Below, in pieces: positions 16,336 to 26,497 of a stretch of DNA of 39,260 nucleotides. Below the pieces are notes generated by a model. It had not been told where the DNA came from, ran no database searches, and worked only from the letters and a program-made list of their open reading frames with translations. A program made the translations under genes and the position numbers. Origin of the DNA: Patescibacteria group bacterium (GTDB lineage Bacteria > Patescibacteriota > Microgenomatia > JAMCZE01); contig JAMCZE010000013.1 in assembly GCA_023485845.1 (NCBI GenBank), positions 1 to 39,260 of the forward strand, in the 5' to 3' direction. Numbering within the stretch: the first letter of the stretch is position 1; the number at the start of each line of letters is the position of its first letter.

Positions 16336-19224
16336 ATGTTTATGATTACTTGGCTTAAACGAAATCTTCCAGTAGGGCTACTTATTGTCTTAGTAGCAGT
16401 GTTGTTTTTTGCTAATTATGTTCCCGGCACCTGGCTTTCTGGCTGGGATACCCTTCATCCAGAATTTAATTGGCCTCTTTATTTCACCAGGACGATTTTT
16501 AGTGCCTGGCAGCAAACCTACGGTTTGGGAGTGGTGCCGATACAAGCTTATGCCTCTGAACTTCCCAGGCTGCTTATTCTTTTTCCGATGTCGTTGGTTT
16601 TTCCTGCTTCATTTCTGCGCTATGGTTACTTCTTTCTTTGTTTGATAGCCGGGACGCTTGGTGCCTATTTCTTTATTAGCGATGTGTTTAAATCTAAGGC
16701 GCTTGCTTTTATTGGAACCCTGACTTATTTATGCAATCTAGGAACGCTGCAAATTTTTTTCTTGCCGTTTGAGATGAATATTACCCATTTTGCGACCTTG
16801 CCCTGGGTATTTTTGGCGGCGACAAAGTATATCCGAGATAGCGGCAAGAGAAATTTAATTTTCCTGGCGGTTGCCTCATTCTTCACGGCGCCGATTGCCC
16901 ACACCCCGACGCTTTTCTTTGTCTTTTTCGGCTGTTTGATACTTTATGTTGTAGTTTTGAGTCTTGGTAACTGGTCAACCTTCAAGCGAGCGCTGCTTCT
17001 ATTGCTGACAGTCTTAGTTATGAATAGTTTCTGGCTGTTACCGTCGGCATATTCGATCCTTACCCAAGGATCACGAGTGACACAATCTAAAATTAACCAA
17101 CAGTTTTCCCCGATTATCGAAGATACAGAAAAACGAGACGGAACACTGGTAAACACGGCACTATTCAAAAATGTTTTCTTTGATTGGGGACAATACGATA
17201 ATCGCACTGGATCATTTGAGCAGCTATTGCCAGCTTGGGGTCGACACCTGAAAGATCCACTAGTTATGCCAATTGGGTATGGAATTTTTGTGGTGGCAAT
17301 TATTGGTATTTTTAGTAGCATTCATGATAAAAATCGATTTGGCTTGGCGCTTTTGCCCGGTTTTATTATTGCTTTTTGTGCCTTAGCTAACGGGTCTCCA
17401 GTAATTTCGTTAATCTTTTCTTTAGCTGGCCATGTGCCACTTTTACAGGAAGCATTGAGGTTTACTTTGACTAAGTTTACGCTTCTCACTGTGTTCCCGT
17501 TTGCAGTTTTTGTAAGCTTGGGGTTTGGTGCGATCAGCGAGCTAATTTCCCGGTGGTTCAATAAAAAGGCAGTGTTATGGCTGATGATTATTATTTTCAC
17601 TGCTGGATTAATTTACTACTTTTTTCCAGCGTTCACTGGCAACTTTTTTGATAAAAAAATGCGGGTCAATTTCCCTCAGGAGTATTTTAATACGATTAAT
17701 TGGCTGAATGGCCAACCGGGACAAGGTAGGGTTGCCGATTTTCCTGTAGCCTCATTTTGGGCTTGGAATTATTACCATTGGGGCTATGAGGGTTCTGGTT
17801 TTTGGTGGTTTGGCTTGGACAATCCTTTATTAGATCGGGAACAAGATCGATGGTCACAATATAATGAGAATTATTATTGGGAGATTTCTCAGTCAATCTA
17901 TTCCCAGAACACCCATTCACTGGAAACAGTTTTAGGCAAATACCAGATTCAATGGCTGGTTGTTGATGAAAATGTTGTCAGTCCAACATCGCCGGCGTCA
18001 TTGTATTTCGACCAGACAGAAAAATTGTTTACCTCCTCATCGAGAGTCTCTTTGGCGAAAAAGTTCGGGAAGATCATCATTTATAGAGTGAGCCTCCAGT
18101 CGCCTATTAATAACTATGTTTATGCTTCTGACAATCTGCCAGGCGTTGAGCCAAACTATTCTTGGAATGATCAGGATTTAGCCTTTTCTAATGTTGGAAA
18201 CTATGTTTCCAGCCAGAAGCCAGACTACTACTATCCTTTTAGGTCTTTGTTCACTAGGGATATCGGATTATTGCCTTTTAATTTTCAAGAAGCAAACAAC
18301 TCACTAGTCTTTAAGGCTAATCTGCCATCAAATCTATTGTCCGATCATCTATTATCAGTTCCACCCAGTGACCAAGGAAAAATTCAGGTTTATGGAAATA
18401 CTTTGACGGTTGAGGTGCCGCCGACTGGTAAGTATAAGCTAAATTATGACAACCTATTACTGAAGAATTGCGACACGACTCACAATGGTGTCATCAAAAA
18501 CACGTTGGATAACAACAAAGTTCGTTTGTATGCCCTGGATGCGAACAACTGCAGTGCTGCATTCTATTTTCCGGCTATGAGCCAACAAACCGGTTATTTA
18601 CTTGTGGTGACAGCGCAAAATATTGCTGGCAGGCCACTGAACTTTTGGGTTGAAAATCGCACCAGTCGGAGAATAGATAACCAAAGTTTCTTGCCTATTA
18701 GCCAAGTTGGGTCCATTTATTATTACGTCCAGCCGCCAATGGATCCTTATGGTTTGGGCTATAATTTTCATTTCGATAACACTAGCATCGGTCGCCAGCC
18801 TAGCATCAATGATCTGGGACCGGTGGAAATTTATCAAATTCCCTATTCTTTCTTGTCAGAAATTGTTTTCGTTCCCAAGAGCGTTCCTATTCCCACGACT
18901 CTTAGTTTCCCTGCTATCTGGCATCCTAATCCAGTGTTATACCGAGTGGACTTATCCACGGCCGACCAACAAACGTTGGTCCTTAATCAGGCTTTCAATA
19001 GGGGGTGGATAGCAATCAGTAAAAATGGAATTTTAGGCGACCATGTCTTGGTGGACAATTGGGCTAATGGGTGGGAAGTGCCGGCGGGGCGGCAGGTGGT
19101 CTATCTTTTCTTTTGGCCCCAGCTTCTGGAGTTTGCCGGGTTTGGGGTCTTGACAATCGGTCTGATTGGGGTGATAATCTTTCTAGCCTCAAAAAAGGGA
19201 AGAGCCTATGCCTCTACGGTTTAG
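16336..19224 (+). CDS. Large polytopic membrane protein (possible GT-C/YfhO-like glycosyltransferase)
   Basis: About 960 aa; N-terminal multi-TM block, long extracytoplasmic C-terminal part, final TM helix; family call tentative. Confidence 0.65.
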   Translation: MFMITWLKRNLPVGLLIVLVAVLFFANYVPGTWLSGWDTLHPEFNWPLYFTRTIFSAWQQTYGLGVVPIQAYASELPRLLILFPMSLVFPASFLRYGYFFLCLIAGTLGAYFFISDVFKSKALAFIGTLTYLCNLGTLQIFFLPFEMNITHFATLPWVFLAATKYIRDSGKRNLIFLAVASFFTAPIAHTPTLFFVFFGCLILYVVVLSLGNWSTFKRALLLLLTVLVMNSFWLLPSAYSILTQGSRVTQSKINQQFSPIIEDTEKRDGTLVNTALFKNVFFDWGQYDNRTGSFEQLLPAWGRHLKDPLVMPIGYGIFVVAIIGIFSSIHDKNRFGLALLPGFIIAFCALANGSPVISLIFSLAGHVPLLQEALRFTLTKFTLLTVFPFAVFVSLGFGAISELISRWFNKKAVLWLMIIIFTAGLIYYFFPAFTGNFFDKKMRVNFPQEYFNTINWLNGQPGQGRVADFPVASFWAWNYYHWGYEGSGFWWFGLDNPLLDREQDRWSQYNENYYWEISQSIYSQNTHSLETVLGKYQIQWLVVDENVVSPTSPASLYFDQTEKLFTSSSRVSLAKKFGKIIIYRVSLQSPINNYVYASDNLPGVEPNYSWNDQDLAFSNVGNYVSSQKPDYYYPFRSLFTRDIGLLPFNFQEANNSLVFKANLPSNLLSDHLLSVPPSDQGKIQVYGNTLTVEVPPTGKYKLNYDNLLLKNCDTTHNGVIKNTLDNNKVRLYALDANNCSAAFYFPAMSQQTGYLLVVTAQNIAGRPLNFWVENRTSRRIDNQSFLPISQVGSIYYYVQPPMDPYGLGYNFHFDNTSIGRQPSINDLGPVEIYQIPYSFLSEIVFVPKSVPIPTTLSFPAIWHPNPVLYRVDLSTADQQTLVLNQAFNRGWIAISKNGILGDHVLVDNWANGWEVPAGRQVVYLFFWPQLLEFAGFGVLTIGLIGVIIFLASKKGRAYASTV

Positions 19225-20455
19225 CAGTTCGATCGGAAAACGACCACTTGATGCTGACGCTGATGCGTCGCTGGTGTCCGGGATCGTGGGAAAACCCGCT
19301 TTTAATAACAATAACAATGGCCCGCGGGATTTGGACAACGAGAACATCCAGACCATGAACTTGGCCGGGGTGTTGGACATTCAGATGGAGGGTCATGGCT
19401 ATCTGCGCCCCAAGTTTATTCCTTCGGACAAAGACGTTTACATTTCCTCCTCGCAAATCCGTCGTTTCAATCTGCGGGCGGGCGATTGGGTTGAAGGCGT
19501 TGGCCGGCCGCCGAAAGAAACAGAGCGCTACCACGGGCTGTTGCGGGTGGACAAAGTTAACGGCATGGAAGCGGACAAGTTGGGGCAGCGACCCTGGTTT
19601 GATGATTTAATTCCCATCTATCCGGACAAACAGTTAACCCTGGAAACGGGGGCTACACCGTTGTCCACCAGAATAATTGATTTGATTGCCCCGATTGGCC
19701 GGGGACAACGGGGTCTAATTGTGTCACCCCCAAAAGCCGGCAAAACATGGCTTCTTAAAGAGATTGCCAATGGTATCACCACCAATTTTCCCGATTATCA
19801 CCTGATGGTGGCTCTGGTCGGAGAGCGGCCGGAAGAAGTGACGGACATCTCCCGGGGAACCCACGGAGAAGTGATTGCCTCCAATTTTGACCAAAGCCCG
19901 CAGGAGCAAGTGCGGGTGGCCGAAGTCACCCTGGAACGGGCCAAAAGACTGGTGGAGATGGGCAAAAACGTGGTGATCTTGTTAGACTCTATCACCCGGC
20001 TGGCCCGGGCCTACAACTTAGCCATCCCGCCCTCCGGCCGGACCCTGTCCGGTGGTTTTGACCCGGCGGCGCTTTTCCCACCCAAACAATTCTTAGGGGC
20101 GGCCCGGTGTGTGGAAGACGGCGGCAGCCTGACAATTTTGGGCACGGCCCTGGTGAACACCGATTCGCGGATGGACGATTTGATTTATGAGGAGTTTAAG
20201 GGGACGGGTAACATGGAGTTGCATCTGGACCGCCGGCTGTCGGAAAAAAGGATTTTCCCGGCCATTGACGTGGGCCGGTCCGGAACCCGTAATTTTGAAC
20301 GTTTGGTGGATGAGAAAAGGCTAAAACAGCTGGACACTTTGATCAAAATGCTCCATCTCTTGAGTGATGACGAACGAACAGAAATGCTAGTTGAGCGCCT
20401 CACCAAGACCAAAAGTAACGCCGAGTTTTTGGAATCTCTCTCTCAGGGAGCATAG
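19208..20455 (+). CDS. rho: Transcription termination factor Rho
   Basis: [73 protein letters not shown]. Confidence 0.97.
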   Translation: MPLRFSSSIGKRPLDADADASLVSGIVGKPAFNNNNNGPRDLDNENIQTMNLAGVLDIQMEGHGYLRPKFIPSDKDVYISSSQIRRFNLRAGDWVEGVGRPPKETERYHGLLRVDKVNGMEADKLGQRPWFDDLIPIYPDKQLTLETGATPLSTRIIDLIAPIGRGQRGLIVSPPKAGKTWLLKEIANGITTNFPDYHLMVALVGERPEEVTDISRGTHGEVIASNFDQSPQEQVRVAEVTLERAKRLVEMGKNVVILLDSITRLARAYNLAIPPSGRTLSGGFDPAALFPPKQFLGAARCVEDGGSLTILGTALVNTDSRMDDLIYEEFKGTGNMELHLDRRLSEKRIFPAIDVGRSGTRNFERLVDEKRLKQLDTLIKMLHLLSDDERTEMLVERLTKTKSNAEFLESLSQGA

Positions 20456-20505
20456 TTTGACATCTTCTGGTCGGGTTGACAGTGGCTTATTAAGATAGTA
20501 AGCTA

Positions 20506-21609
20506 GTGCCTCGCATGCAAGATCTTTCGGAATTTGGGCGAACTTTACTCTGGTACGGCCAACGCAAACTGGCTGTTGCCGGGATGGTTTTTGAAACTGG
20601 CAAAGGGCTGGTGGTGGAAGTGCTCAAGGCCCGCCGGGGGACATATCAAAAGCCTTTTCTCCATGTGGGCATGATTTTTCTCACTGCCACAGCGATGCTT
20701 TCCGCTCCGATTATTGTTAATTCCTATCCCACCTCCGCCAGTTCCAGCTTAATTTCCTCCCAAACGCCGCCTTCGGCGGTTTTAAACGCCGCCACCGATG
20801 CGACTAACGTGGACACGGTCACGATTGAGTCGGAAAAACCGCGCCGTGATGTGGTGGACTATATTGTCCAGCCGGGGGACACCCTTTCCTCCATTGCCAA
20901 AAAATATTCCGGGACGAACAATCCGATGGACGTGGACTCGATTGCCTATTTGAATAACATTGCCGACACGGCTACCTTGCGGCCCGGGGACACGATCAAA
21001 ATCCCGCCGGTGGCCGGGGTTATTGTTACCGTTAAATCAGGAGACACGATTGATTCCTTGGCTAAGAAATATGGTCTGGCCTCGGCGCAACCGATTGTTG
21101 ACTGGCCTTATAACACATTCGTTAATGATGAAACCTTCAGTTTGGCGGCTGGCCAGACAATTGTGATTCCCAGCGGCAAGCCGCCGGCCGCCGCCCCCGC
21201 GCCGGTGTTTTCCACCCCGTCGGTCAGTTTGTTTGCCCAGGGGTCCGGGGTGCTGGCTTGGCCGACGCAGGGGATTATTACCCAATATTTCTCCTGGTAT
21301 CACAATGGAGTGGACATCGCCAATAACATCGGCACGCCGGTTTACGCTGCCGATTCGGGGATTGTGGAGTCGGTCATTATTGAGGAACACGATTATGGCC
21401 ATCACATTATTATTAATCATGGCAATGGTTTGCGCACCCTCTATGGTCATCTGTCCGAGATTTGGGTGAGTGTTGGCCAAAGTGTGGTCCGGGGCCAGCA
21501 AATCGGGCGCATGGGCTCAACAGGACGGTCCACCGGCCCGCACTTGCACTTCACCGTCTATTCCGGCCCCGGCATCGCCGCCTTGAACCCGCTGACCTTA
21601 TTAAAGTAG
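20506..21609 (+). CDS. M23 family peptidase with two LysM domains
   Basis: YIVQPGDTLSSIAKKYSG, VKSGDTIDSLAKKYGL; HNGVDIANNIGTPVYAADSGIV...GNGLRTLYGHLSE...GPHLHFTVY. Confidence 0.95.
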   Translation: MPRMQDLSEFGRTLLWYGQRKLAVAGMVFETGKGLVVEVLKARRGTYQKPFLHVGMIFLTATAMLSAPIIVNSYPTSASSSLISSQTPPSAVLNAATDATNVDTVTIESEKPRRDVVDYIVQPGDTLSSIAKKYSGTNNPMDVDSIAYLNNIADTATLRPGDTIKIPPVAGVIVTVKSGDTIDSLAKKYGLASAQPIVDWPYNTFVNDETFSLAAGQTIVIPSGKPPAAAPAPVFSTPSVSLFAQGSGVLAWPTQGIITQYFSWYHNGVDIANNIGTPVYAADSGIVESVIIEEHDYGHHIIINHGNGLRTLYGHLSEIWVSVGQSVVRGQQIGRMGSTGRSTGPHLHFTVYSGPGIAALNPLTLLK

Positions 21610-21631
21610 GATTTGCTATAATTCTTCCACT

Positions 21632-21702
21632 GGGCCCATGGGCTAACGGCAGACCGGGTCATTCGCATTGACCAGATGGCGGTTCAATTCCGCCTGGGTC
21701 CA
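21632..21702 (+). tRNA. tRNA-Ala, anticodon CGC
   Basis: Acceptor gggccca/tgggtcc with G3.U70; anticodon arm ggtca-ttcgcat-tgacc; T arm ggcgg-ttcaatt-ccgcc; A73. One D-stem mismatch. Confidence 0.8.
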
Positions 21703-21712
21703 CAATTCCCTC

Positions 21713-21741
21713 TTGACAAATAATATACAATTTAGTATATT
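21713..21741 (+). promoter_or_regulatory. Promoter with embedded inverted-repeat operator upstream of abiEi-like gene
   Basis: ttgaca-17 nt-tatatt; aatatac-6 nt-gtatatt inverted repeat (21722-21741) overlaps spacer and -10; ATG 9 nt downstream. Confidence 0.7.
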
Positions 21742-21749
21742 ATCTATTA

Positions 21750-22322
21750 ATGACCTATCTTCAATTGCGGGACAAAATAGCGACGAAAATTTTTACCCTC
21801 GAAGACGTGGAAAAGATTTTTTGGCCGGAGGCAGGCCCGTCCGTGCGAATGCAACTATCCCGGCTGGTGCGAAAAGGACGGCTAGTTAGTCTTAAACGCG
21901 GTCTCTACGCTTTTTCTAGAGAGGGGATTGACGAATTAGAATTGACCCAGCATCTCTATGCTCCAGCCTACATCTCTCTGGAATCCGCCCTGAATTATTA
22001 CGGCGTTATTCCCGACATTCCCCTGGGAGTGACCGCCGTGACCACGGTGACCACCAAAAAAATAAAAAACGATTTCGGCACCTTTACCTTCTATAAGGTC
22101 AAGCCGGAATTGTTTTTCGGTTTCACAACGGTGCTGGTGGCCGGTGGCGGCACTTATAATTTGGCCTTGTTAGAAAAAGCTCTCTTAGATTATTTTTATC
22201 TGCGCCGGCTTTCCCATATCGCCGACCGGCGGTTGGATTTGACTGGTCTGGACCGGCGCCGCTACAATCAATTTGCCGACTTTTTCCCCGCCTGGGTACA
22301 AAAAATTAACCTTAATGACTAA
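21750..22322 (+). CDS. AbiEi-like antitoxin / transcriptional regulator
   Basis: N-terminal wHTH-like; SRLVRKGRLVSLKRGLYAFSRE, YAPAYISLESALNYYGVIPD, EKALLDYFYL. Confidence 0.8.
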   Translation: MTYLQLRDKIATKIFTLEDVEKIFWPEAGPSVRMQLSRLVRKGRLVSLKRGLYAFSREGIDELELTQHLYAPAYISLESALNYYGVIPDIPLGVTAVTTVTTKKIKNDFGTFTFYKVKPELFFGFTTVLVAGGGTYNLALLEKALLDYFYLRRLSHIADRRLDLTGLDRRRYNQFADFFPAWVQKINLND

Positions 22323-23094
22323 CATTACCGCCAACTTTAATCAAATTTTAAGCTTCGCCCAGGAGTATGGCCTGCCGGCCGGCAAGAAGCGGGCGATTAT
22401 CCGAGAATATCTCCAGACAAAAGTTATTAGCTATCTTTATCGGCAAAAGTCTGCCGCCAAACTTTTTTTTGTCGGCGGCACAGCGTTGCGGCTGTTGTTT
22501 GGCCTGGACCGGTTCTCCGAGGACCTGGATTTTGACGCTCCGGAATTATCTAAACTGGAAATTAAAAATTTGGTTGCGGCGGCGGTTGCGGGCCTGACGA
22601 AAGAACATTTATCGGTGGATCTCTACCAAAACCCGCGGGAGAAAAAAGACTGTTATGAACTGCGCTTTCCGGCCGTTTTGCCGGAGTTGGGAATCAGCCG
22701 GAATAAAAACGAGAAGTTAATGGTGAAATTGGATTTTGAAACCGGCTGGAAGGGGCAAACCCGGCAAGTGGTGCTCTTAAACCGCTACGGGGTGCTGGCT
22801 AATGTGGTGACTAAAACCCCGGACCAATTTTTAGTGGAGAAACTGGCGGCTTTTATGGGTCGAAAAGCGCCGCAGGCGCGGGACATTTATGATTTGGTTT
22901 GGCTAAAATCCCATGGGGCGAAACCGGATGTAGCGTTTGCCAAAGCCAACGAATTAAATGTTGATCAGTTACTGACTCAAGCCAAGAGTCGATTTGCCCG
23001 AGGATCGAAGGCTACTTGGAAATCCGGCCTCCGGCCATTTCTTTTGGACGAGACAAAGGTGGACCAAATTGGTTTTCTGCCCCAAGTTCTCTGA
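22318..23094 (+). CDS. AbiEii-like nucleotidyltransferase toxin
   Basis: FFVGGTALRLLFGLDRFSEDLDFDA; ATGA overlap with the upstream gene. Confidence 0.85.
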   Translation, partial: TNITANFNQILSFAQEYGLPAGKKRAIIREYLQTKVISYLYRQKSAAKLFFVGGTALRLLFGLDRFSEDLDFDAPELSKLEIKNLVAAAVAGLTKEHLSVDLYQNPREKKDCYELRFPAVLPELGISRNKNEKLMVKLDFETGWKGQTRQVVLLNRYGVLANVVTKTPDQFLVEKLAAFMGRKAPQARDIYDLVWLKSHGAKPDVAFAKANELNVDQLLTQAKSRFARGSKATWKSGLRPFLLDETKVDQIGFLPQVL

Positions 23095-23191
23095 AGGATT
23101 GAGATATGGATAGATGTATTAGTTTATGTTATGTTATTGTTGCCTAGATCTGGTTTGGGGGTACGATTGGTGGTAAAATTGACAAATTAAA

Positions 23192-23264
23192 GGGCCGCTA
23201 GCTCATTTGGTAGAGCGTGCGCATGGCATGCGTAAGGTGACCGGTTCGATCCCGGTGCGGTCCA
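23192..23264 (+). tRNA. tRNA-Ala, anticodon GGC
   Basis: Acceptor gggccgc/gcggtcc with G3.U70; anticodon arm tgcgc-atggcat-gcgta; T arm accgg-ttcgatc-ccggt; A73. Confidence 0.93.
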
Positions 23265-23291
23265 CTGATTAATGTTATACTTAATAGACTT

Positions 23292-24812
23292 ATGAAAGTT
23301 TTATTTGTTTCCGCGGAAGTGGCACCGTTTTCCTCCTTCGGGGGGCTAGCCCAGGTGTCCTATTTTCTTCCCCGGGCCCTTTTAAAACGTGGACTGGACA
23401 TTCGCATCTTCACCCCAAAATATGGCCAGATTGACGCCAAGCGCTTCCCGACGAAGATGGAGATTTCCGGTCTGCGGGTTCCCACCGGGGAAGAGGCCAA
23501 CAGCGAGAAACCCAAAGAATTGGTCTGTAATGTCCTTTCCTTTGCCACCCAGAAAAAAATGGAGCCAACGGTCTATTTATTGGAGAACATGGAGTATTAC
23601 GAGAAACGGGCTAATGTTTATGGCTATAACGACGACCACATCCGCTTTGGTTTGCTTTCCCGCGGGGCGCTGGAGTTTGTTCGCACTTCCGGCTTTGAAC
23701 CGGATTTGATTCATCTTAACGACTGGCACACTGGTTATTTGGCTAACTACTTGCGGGAAGCATATAAAAATGACCCACTTCTGGGGAAGATTGCGCTCCT
23801 TTTCACAATTCATAATCTCTATCAAGGGATTTTTGACTTTGCCCATGCTTCGGAAATGGATGCCGATGACGGCAAGGGCAAACTGTCGGGTTTTTTCACC
23901 GACCGCTTCTATAAACAAAACGCGCTCAAACGGGGTGTGATCTATTCTGATCTAGTTAACACGGTCTCCGAGACGTATGCCAAAGAAATTATGAAAGAGG
24001 AATTTGGCAGCGGGTTAAATAATCTTTTCCGGGAACTGCGTGGAAAAGTGGTCGGGGTTCTTAATGGGCTGGACTATCGGGAATTTGATCCGGTAACCGA
24101 CAAACTGATTAAGAAAAACTACAGTGCTGGCAATCTTGGGGCACGGGCGGAAAATAAGGTGGCTTTGCAAAAAGAATTTAGTCTGGAAGTTAATCCGGAC
24201 AAGCCATTGATGGCCTTCTGGGGCCGACTGGACACGCAAAAGGGGATTGACTTAATCCAAGATGTCATTCGTTTTGTCCTTGAGGAATTTGATGTGCAGC
24301 TGGTGGTGGTTGGGCCGGCAGAGCCGGGTCAGAAGGACTTTTTCCTGGATTTGGAGAAAAAATATCCCGGCCGGGTGGGGACCCATCTGATGTTTGATCC
24401 GATTTTGCCCCGGCAGTTGGCCGCGGGGGCGGACATTCTGTTGCACCCGTCCCGGTATGAACCGGGGGGCATTGTGGCCATCGAGGCGATGCGCTACGGC
24501 TGCGTGCCGGTGGTTCGAGCCACGGGCGGGTTGGCCGACAGCGTGGCTAACTATGACCCGGCGAAACACACCGGCACTGGGTTTACTTTTAAGAGCTTCA
24601 ATAAAGAAAGTTTTCTGGTGGCACTGGTGCGGGCGCTGGAAACCTATCGGAACCGTGACGACTGGAAACGATTGGTGAAGCGGACGATGGAGCAGGACTT
24701 TTCTTGGAACCAAGTGGCCCAAAAATATGTTGATCTCTATCGCCGGGCCACCGATTTTCGCAAGGAAGCGCTCTCTCTTAACCCCCCGATCGCTTTTAAG
24801 CCACAGGACTAA
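23292..24812 (+). CDS. glgA: Glycogen synthase (GT5)
   Basis: MKVLFVSAEVAPFSSFGGLAQVSYFLPRAL; HLNDWHTGYL; LHPSRYEPGGIVAIEAMRYGCVPVVRATGGLADSV. Confidence 0.95.
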   Translation: MKVLFVSAEVAPFSSFGGLAQVSYFLPRALLKRGLDIRIFTPKYGQIDAKRFPTKMEISGLRVPTGEEANSEKPKELVCNVLSFATQKKMEPTVYLLENMEYYEKRANVYGYNDDHIRFGLLSRGALEFVRTSGFEPDLIHLNDWHTGYLANYLREAYKNDPLLGKIALLFTIHNLYQGIFDFAHASEMDADDGKGKLSGFFTDRFYKQNALKRGVIYSDLVNTVSETYAKEIMKEEFGSGLNNLFRELRGKVVGVLNGLDYREFDPVTDKLIKKNYSAGNLGARAENKVALQKEFSLEVNPDKPLMAFWGRLDTQKGIDLIQDVIRFVLEEFDVQLVVVGPAEPGQKDFFLDLEKKYPGRVGTHLMFDPILPRQLAAGADILLHPSRYEPGGIVAIEAMRYGCVPVVRATGGLADSVANYDPAKHTGTGFTFKSFNKESFLVALVRALETYRNRDDWKRLVKRTMEQDFSWNQVAQKYVDLYRRATDFRKEALSLNPPIAFKPQD

Positions 24813-25443
24813 AAATCGGGTCTTTGTGCCGGGAAACGGCGGTGAAGATTTTGAATTTCTCTCGACAGTCTAGGCTTTGGCGTGTCAGTTTAATTAAATC
24901 CTCCTGGCTGATTTCCAGTTTTTCTAGCTGCGGATCAAATTGCCCCAGGCCGGCGACATGGCCGATGCGCAAAACGGCACTGCTAACGCCATATTGATCG
25001 GCATAGAGCCGGGCGAGAATTTCCCCGGCGGCCTTGGACCAGCCGTACCAGCCGTCCGGTCGGAACGGGTCATTAATATCAAGTGTTTTTTTGCCGATTA
25101 ATTTTGTGGGATAGCCGGGATAGGCTCCGAAAGCGTGGGTGGAGCCGGTAAAAACCACCTTGGGAACATGATGTTTGACGGCGCATTCATAAACGTTTCT
25201 AGTGCCGATGACGTTGTGTTTAAGCACCAGACCCCAGCTGGCAAAAGGATAGGCATCGGCAGCCAAGTGGATAATGGCGGCAATCTCCGGTAGTTTAGAA
25301 AAATAGCTCTCCAGCGCCGCTAAATCGGTGATGTCGACACCGTCTTTGACATCCAGGCCATGGATTTCATACTCCTTGGCCAGGCCTTTGGCAATAATTT
25401 GTCCGACGCCGCCGCTAGAACCGGTGATTAATAATTTTTTCAT
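24796..25443 (-). CDS. NAD-dependent epimerase/dehydratase
   Basis: LLITGSSGGVGQIIAKGL; YGWSKAAGE. Confidence 0.9.
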   Translation of the reverse strand: MKKLLITGSSGGVGQIIAKGLAKEYEIHGLDVKDGVDITDLAALESYFSKLPEIAAIIHLAADAYPFASWGLVLKHNVIGTRNVYECAVKHHVPKVVFTGSTHAFGAYPGYPTKLIGKKTLDINDPFRPDGWYGWSKAAGEILARLYADQYGVSSAVLRIGHVAGLGQFDPQLEKLEISQEDLIKLTRQSLDCREKFKIFTAVSRHKDPIFSPVA

Positions 25444-26497
25444 AAACTGATAGGTAGTTTTTGGCCATTTGAAGTAGGGTAAAATTTTTTAGGACATGGT
25501 CGCGGCAGGTTTGGCGGTTAATGGCGGCCGCCTTTTTTACGGCCGCGGCCAGTTGATCCGGGTTTTCTGGTTCCACAATAAAACCGGTTTGGCCCTCGAC
25601 GATGACTTCCGCCGCGGAGCCCAAGTTGGCGGCAATCACCGGCGTTCCACAGACTAGCGCTTCAACAAAAACCAGCCCGAACGGCTCCGGCCAGCGGATG
25701 GGGGCCAAAAGTGCCAGGGCGCCCCCATAGAGAGCTGGCAAATCCCGGCGGGGAACCGGGCCAAGATATTCGATCTGATTATTTAGAAACGGTTTCACTT
25801 TAGTGACAAAAAACTCCTGGTCAACGTCATAAACACTGCCGGCGATTTTCAGGGGCAAACCGGTTTTTATGGCAATTTGGACTGCCAAATCAACGCCTTT
25901 CTCCGCCGTTAGCCGGCCGACAAAAAGGAGATATTTGCCGGCGGCGGGGGAAAAGGTCCAAAAATCGGGGTCAACGCCGTTGCCGACATTGCCGGCCCAG
26001 GACAAATCCGGATAGGGCCAGCGTTGGACCAGGGACAGGGATGACCAGTGCAAATTGGAGAATTGGTTATAGAGCGGCAGAATTTTGTAGGCAGGTGCAG
26101 TCAGGGGGTCATGAACAGTGGCTAAGACGGGCAGTTGGGGATGGGAAGCAGCTTGGTTAACAATGCTAAAGGGCCGGCAATGGGTGTGCAGCAAGGAAAG
26201 ATTATTTTCCCTGGCAAAGTTAAAGATTTTTGCCAGCATAACGTCTTCATAGCGGTAACTGGCATCCTTATCCGGGTAGCGGGAGTGGACGGCCGGGCTA
26301 TCAAACGGCTCCATGTCGAAAGTCACCAACTTGGCCCTGGTTTGACTGCCCGCCGGGGCAAAAAATGTGACGTCGGCACCAAGATCGGCCAGGGTGTCTG
26401 CCAACTCCCCGGCGACGGTGAGGTTGGCGTAGATTAACCCGTCCGGCACGGGATAAACGTGATTATTAGTGCAATAGATGCCGATAGAGTTGCTCAT
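25415..26497 (-). CDS. GT4 family glycosyltransferase
   Basis: LLFVGRLTAEKGVDLAVQIA; EPFGLVFVEALVCGTPVIAANLGSAAEVI. Confidence 0.92.
   Translation of the reverse strand: MSNSIGIYCTNNHVYPVPDGLIYANLTVAGELADTLADLGADVTFFAPAGSQTRAKLVTFDMEPFDSPAVHSRYPDKDASYRYEDVMLAKIFNFARENNLSLLHTHCRPFSIVNQAASHPQLPVLATVHDPLTAPAYKILPLYNQFSNLHWSSLSLVQRWPYPDLSWAGNVGNGVDPDFWTFSPAAGKYLLFVGRLTAEKGVDLAVQIAIKTGLPLKIAGSVYDVDQEFFVTKVKPFLNNQIEYLGPVPRRDLPALYGGALALLAPIRWPEPFGLVFVEALVCGTPVIAANLGSAAEVIVEGQTGFIVEPENPDQLAAAVKKAAAINRQTCRDHVLKNFTLLQMAKNYLSVYEKIINHRF

Noticed and set aside
18950-19105. gtgccggcggggcggcaggtggtc (VPAGRQVV) as another palindromic micro-repeat
   Set aside because: Only the protein string resembles the repeat; DNA is not palindromic, so likely native sequence.
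21037-21501. 154-aa minus-strand ORF
   Set aside because: Antisense to the LysM/M23 peptidase.
24252-24722. 156-aa minus-strand ORF
   Set aside because: Antisense to glgA; shadow frame.
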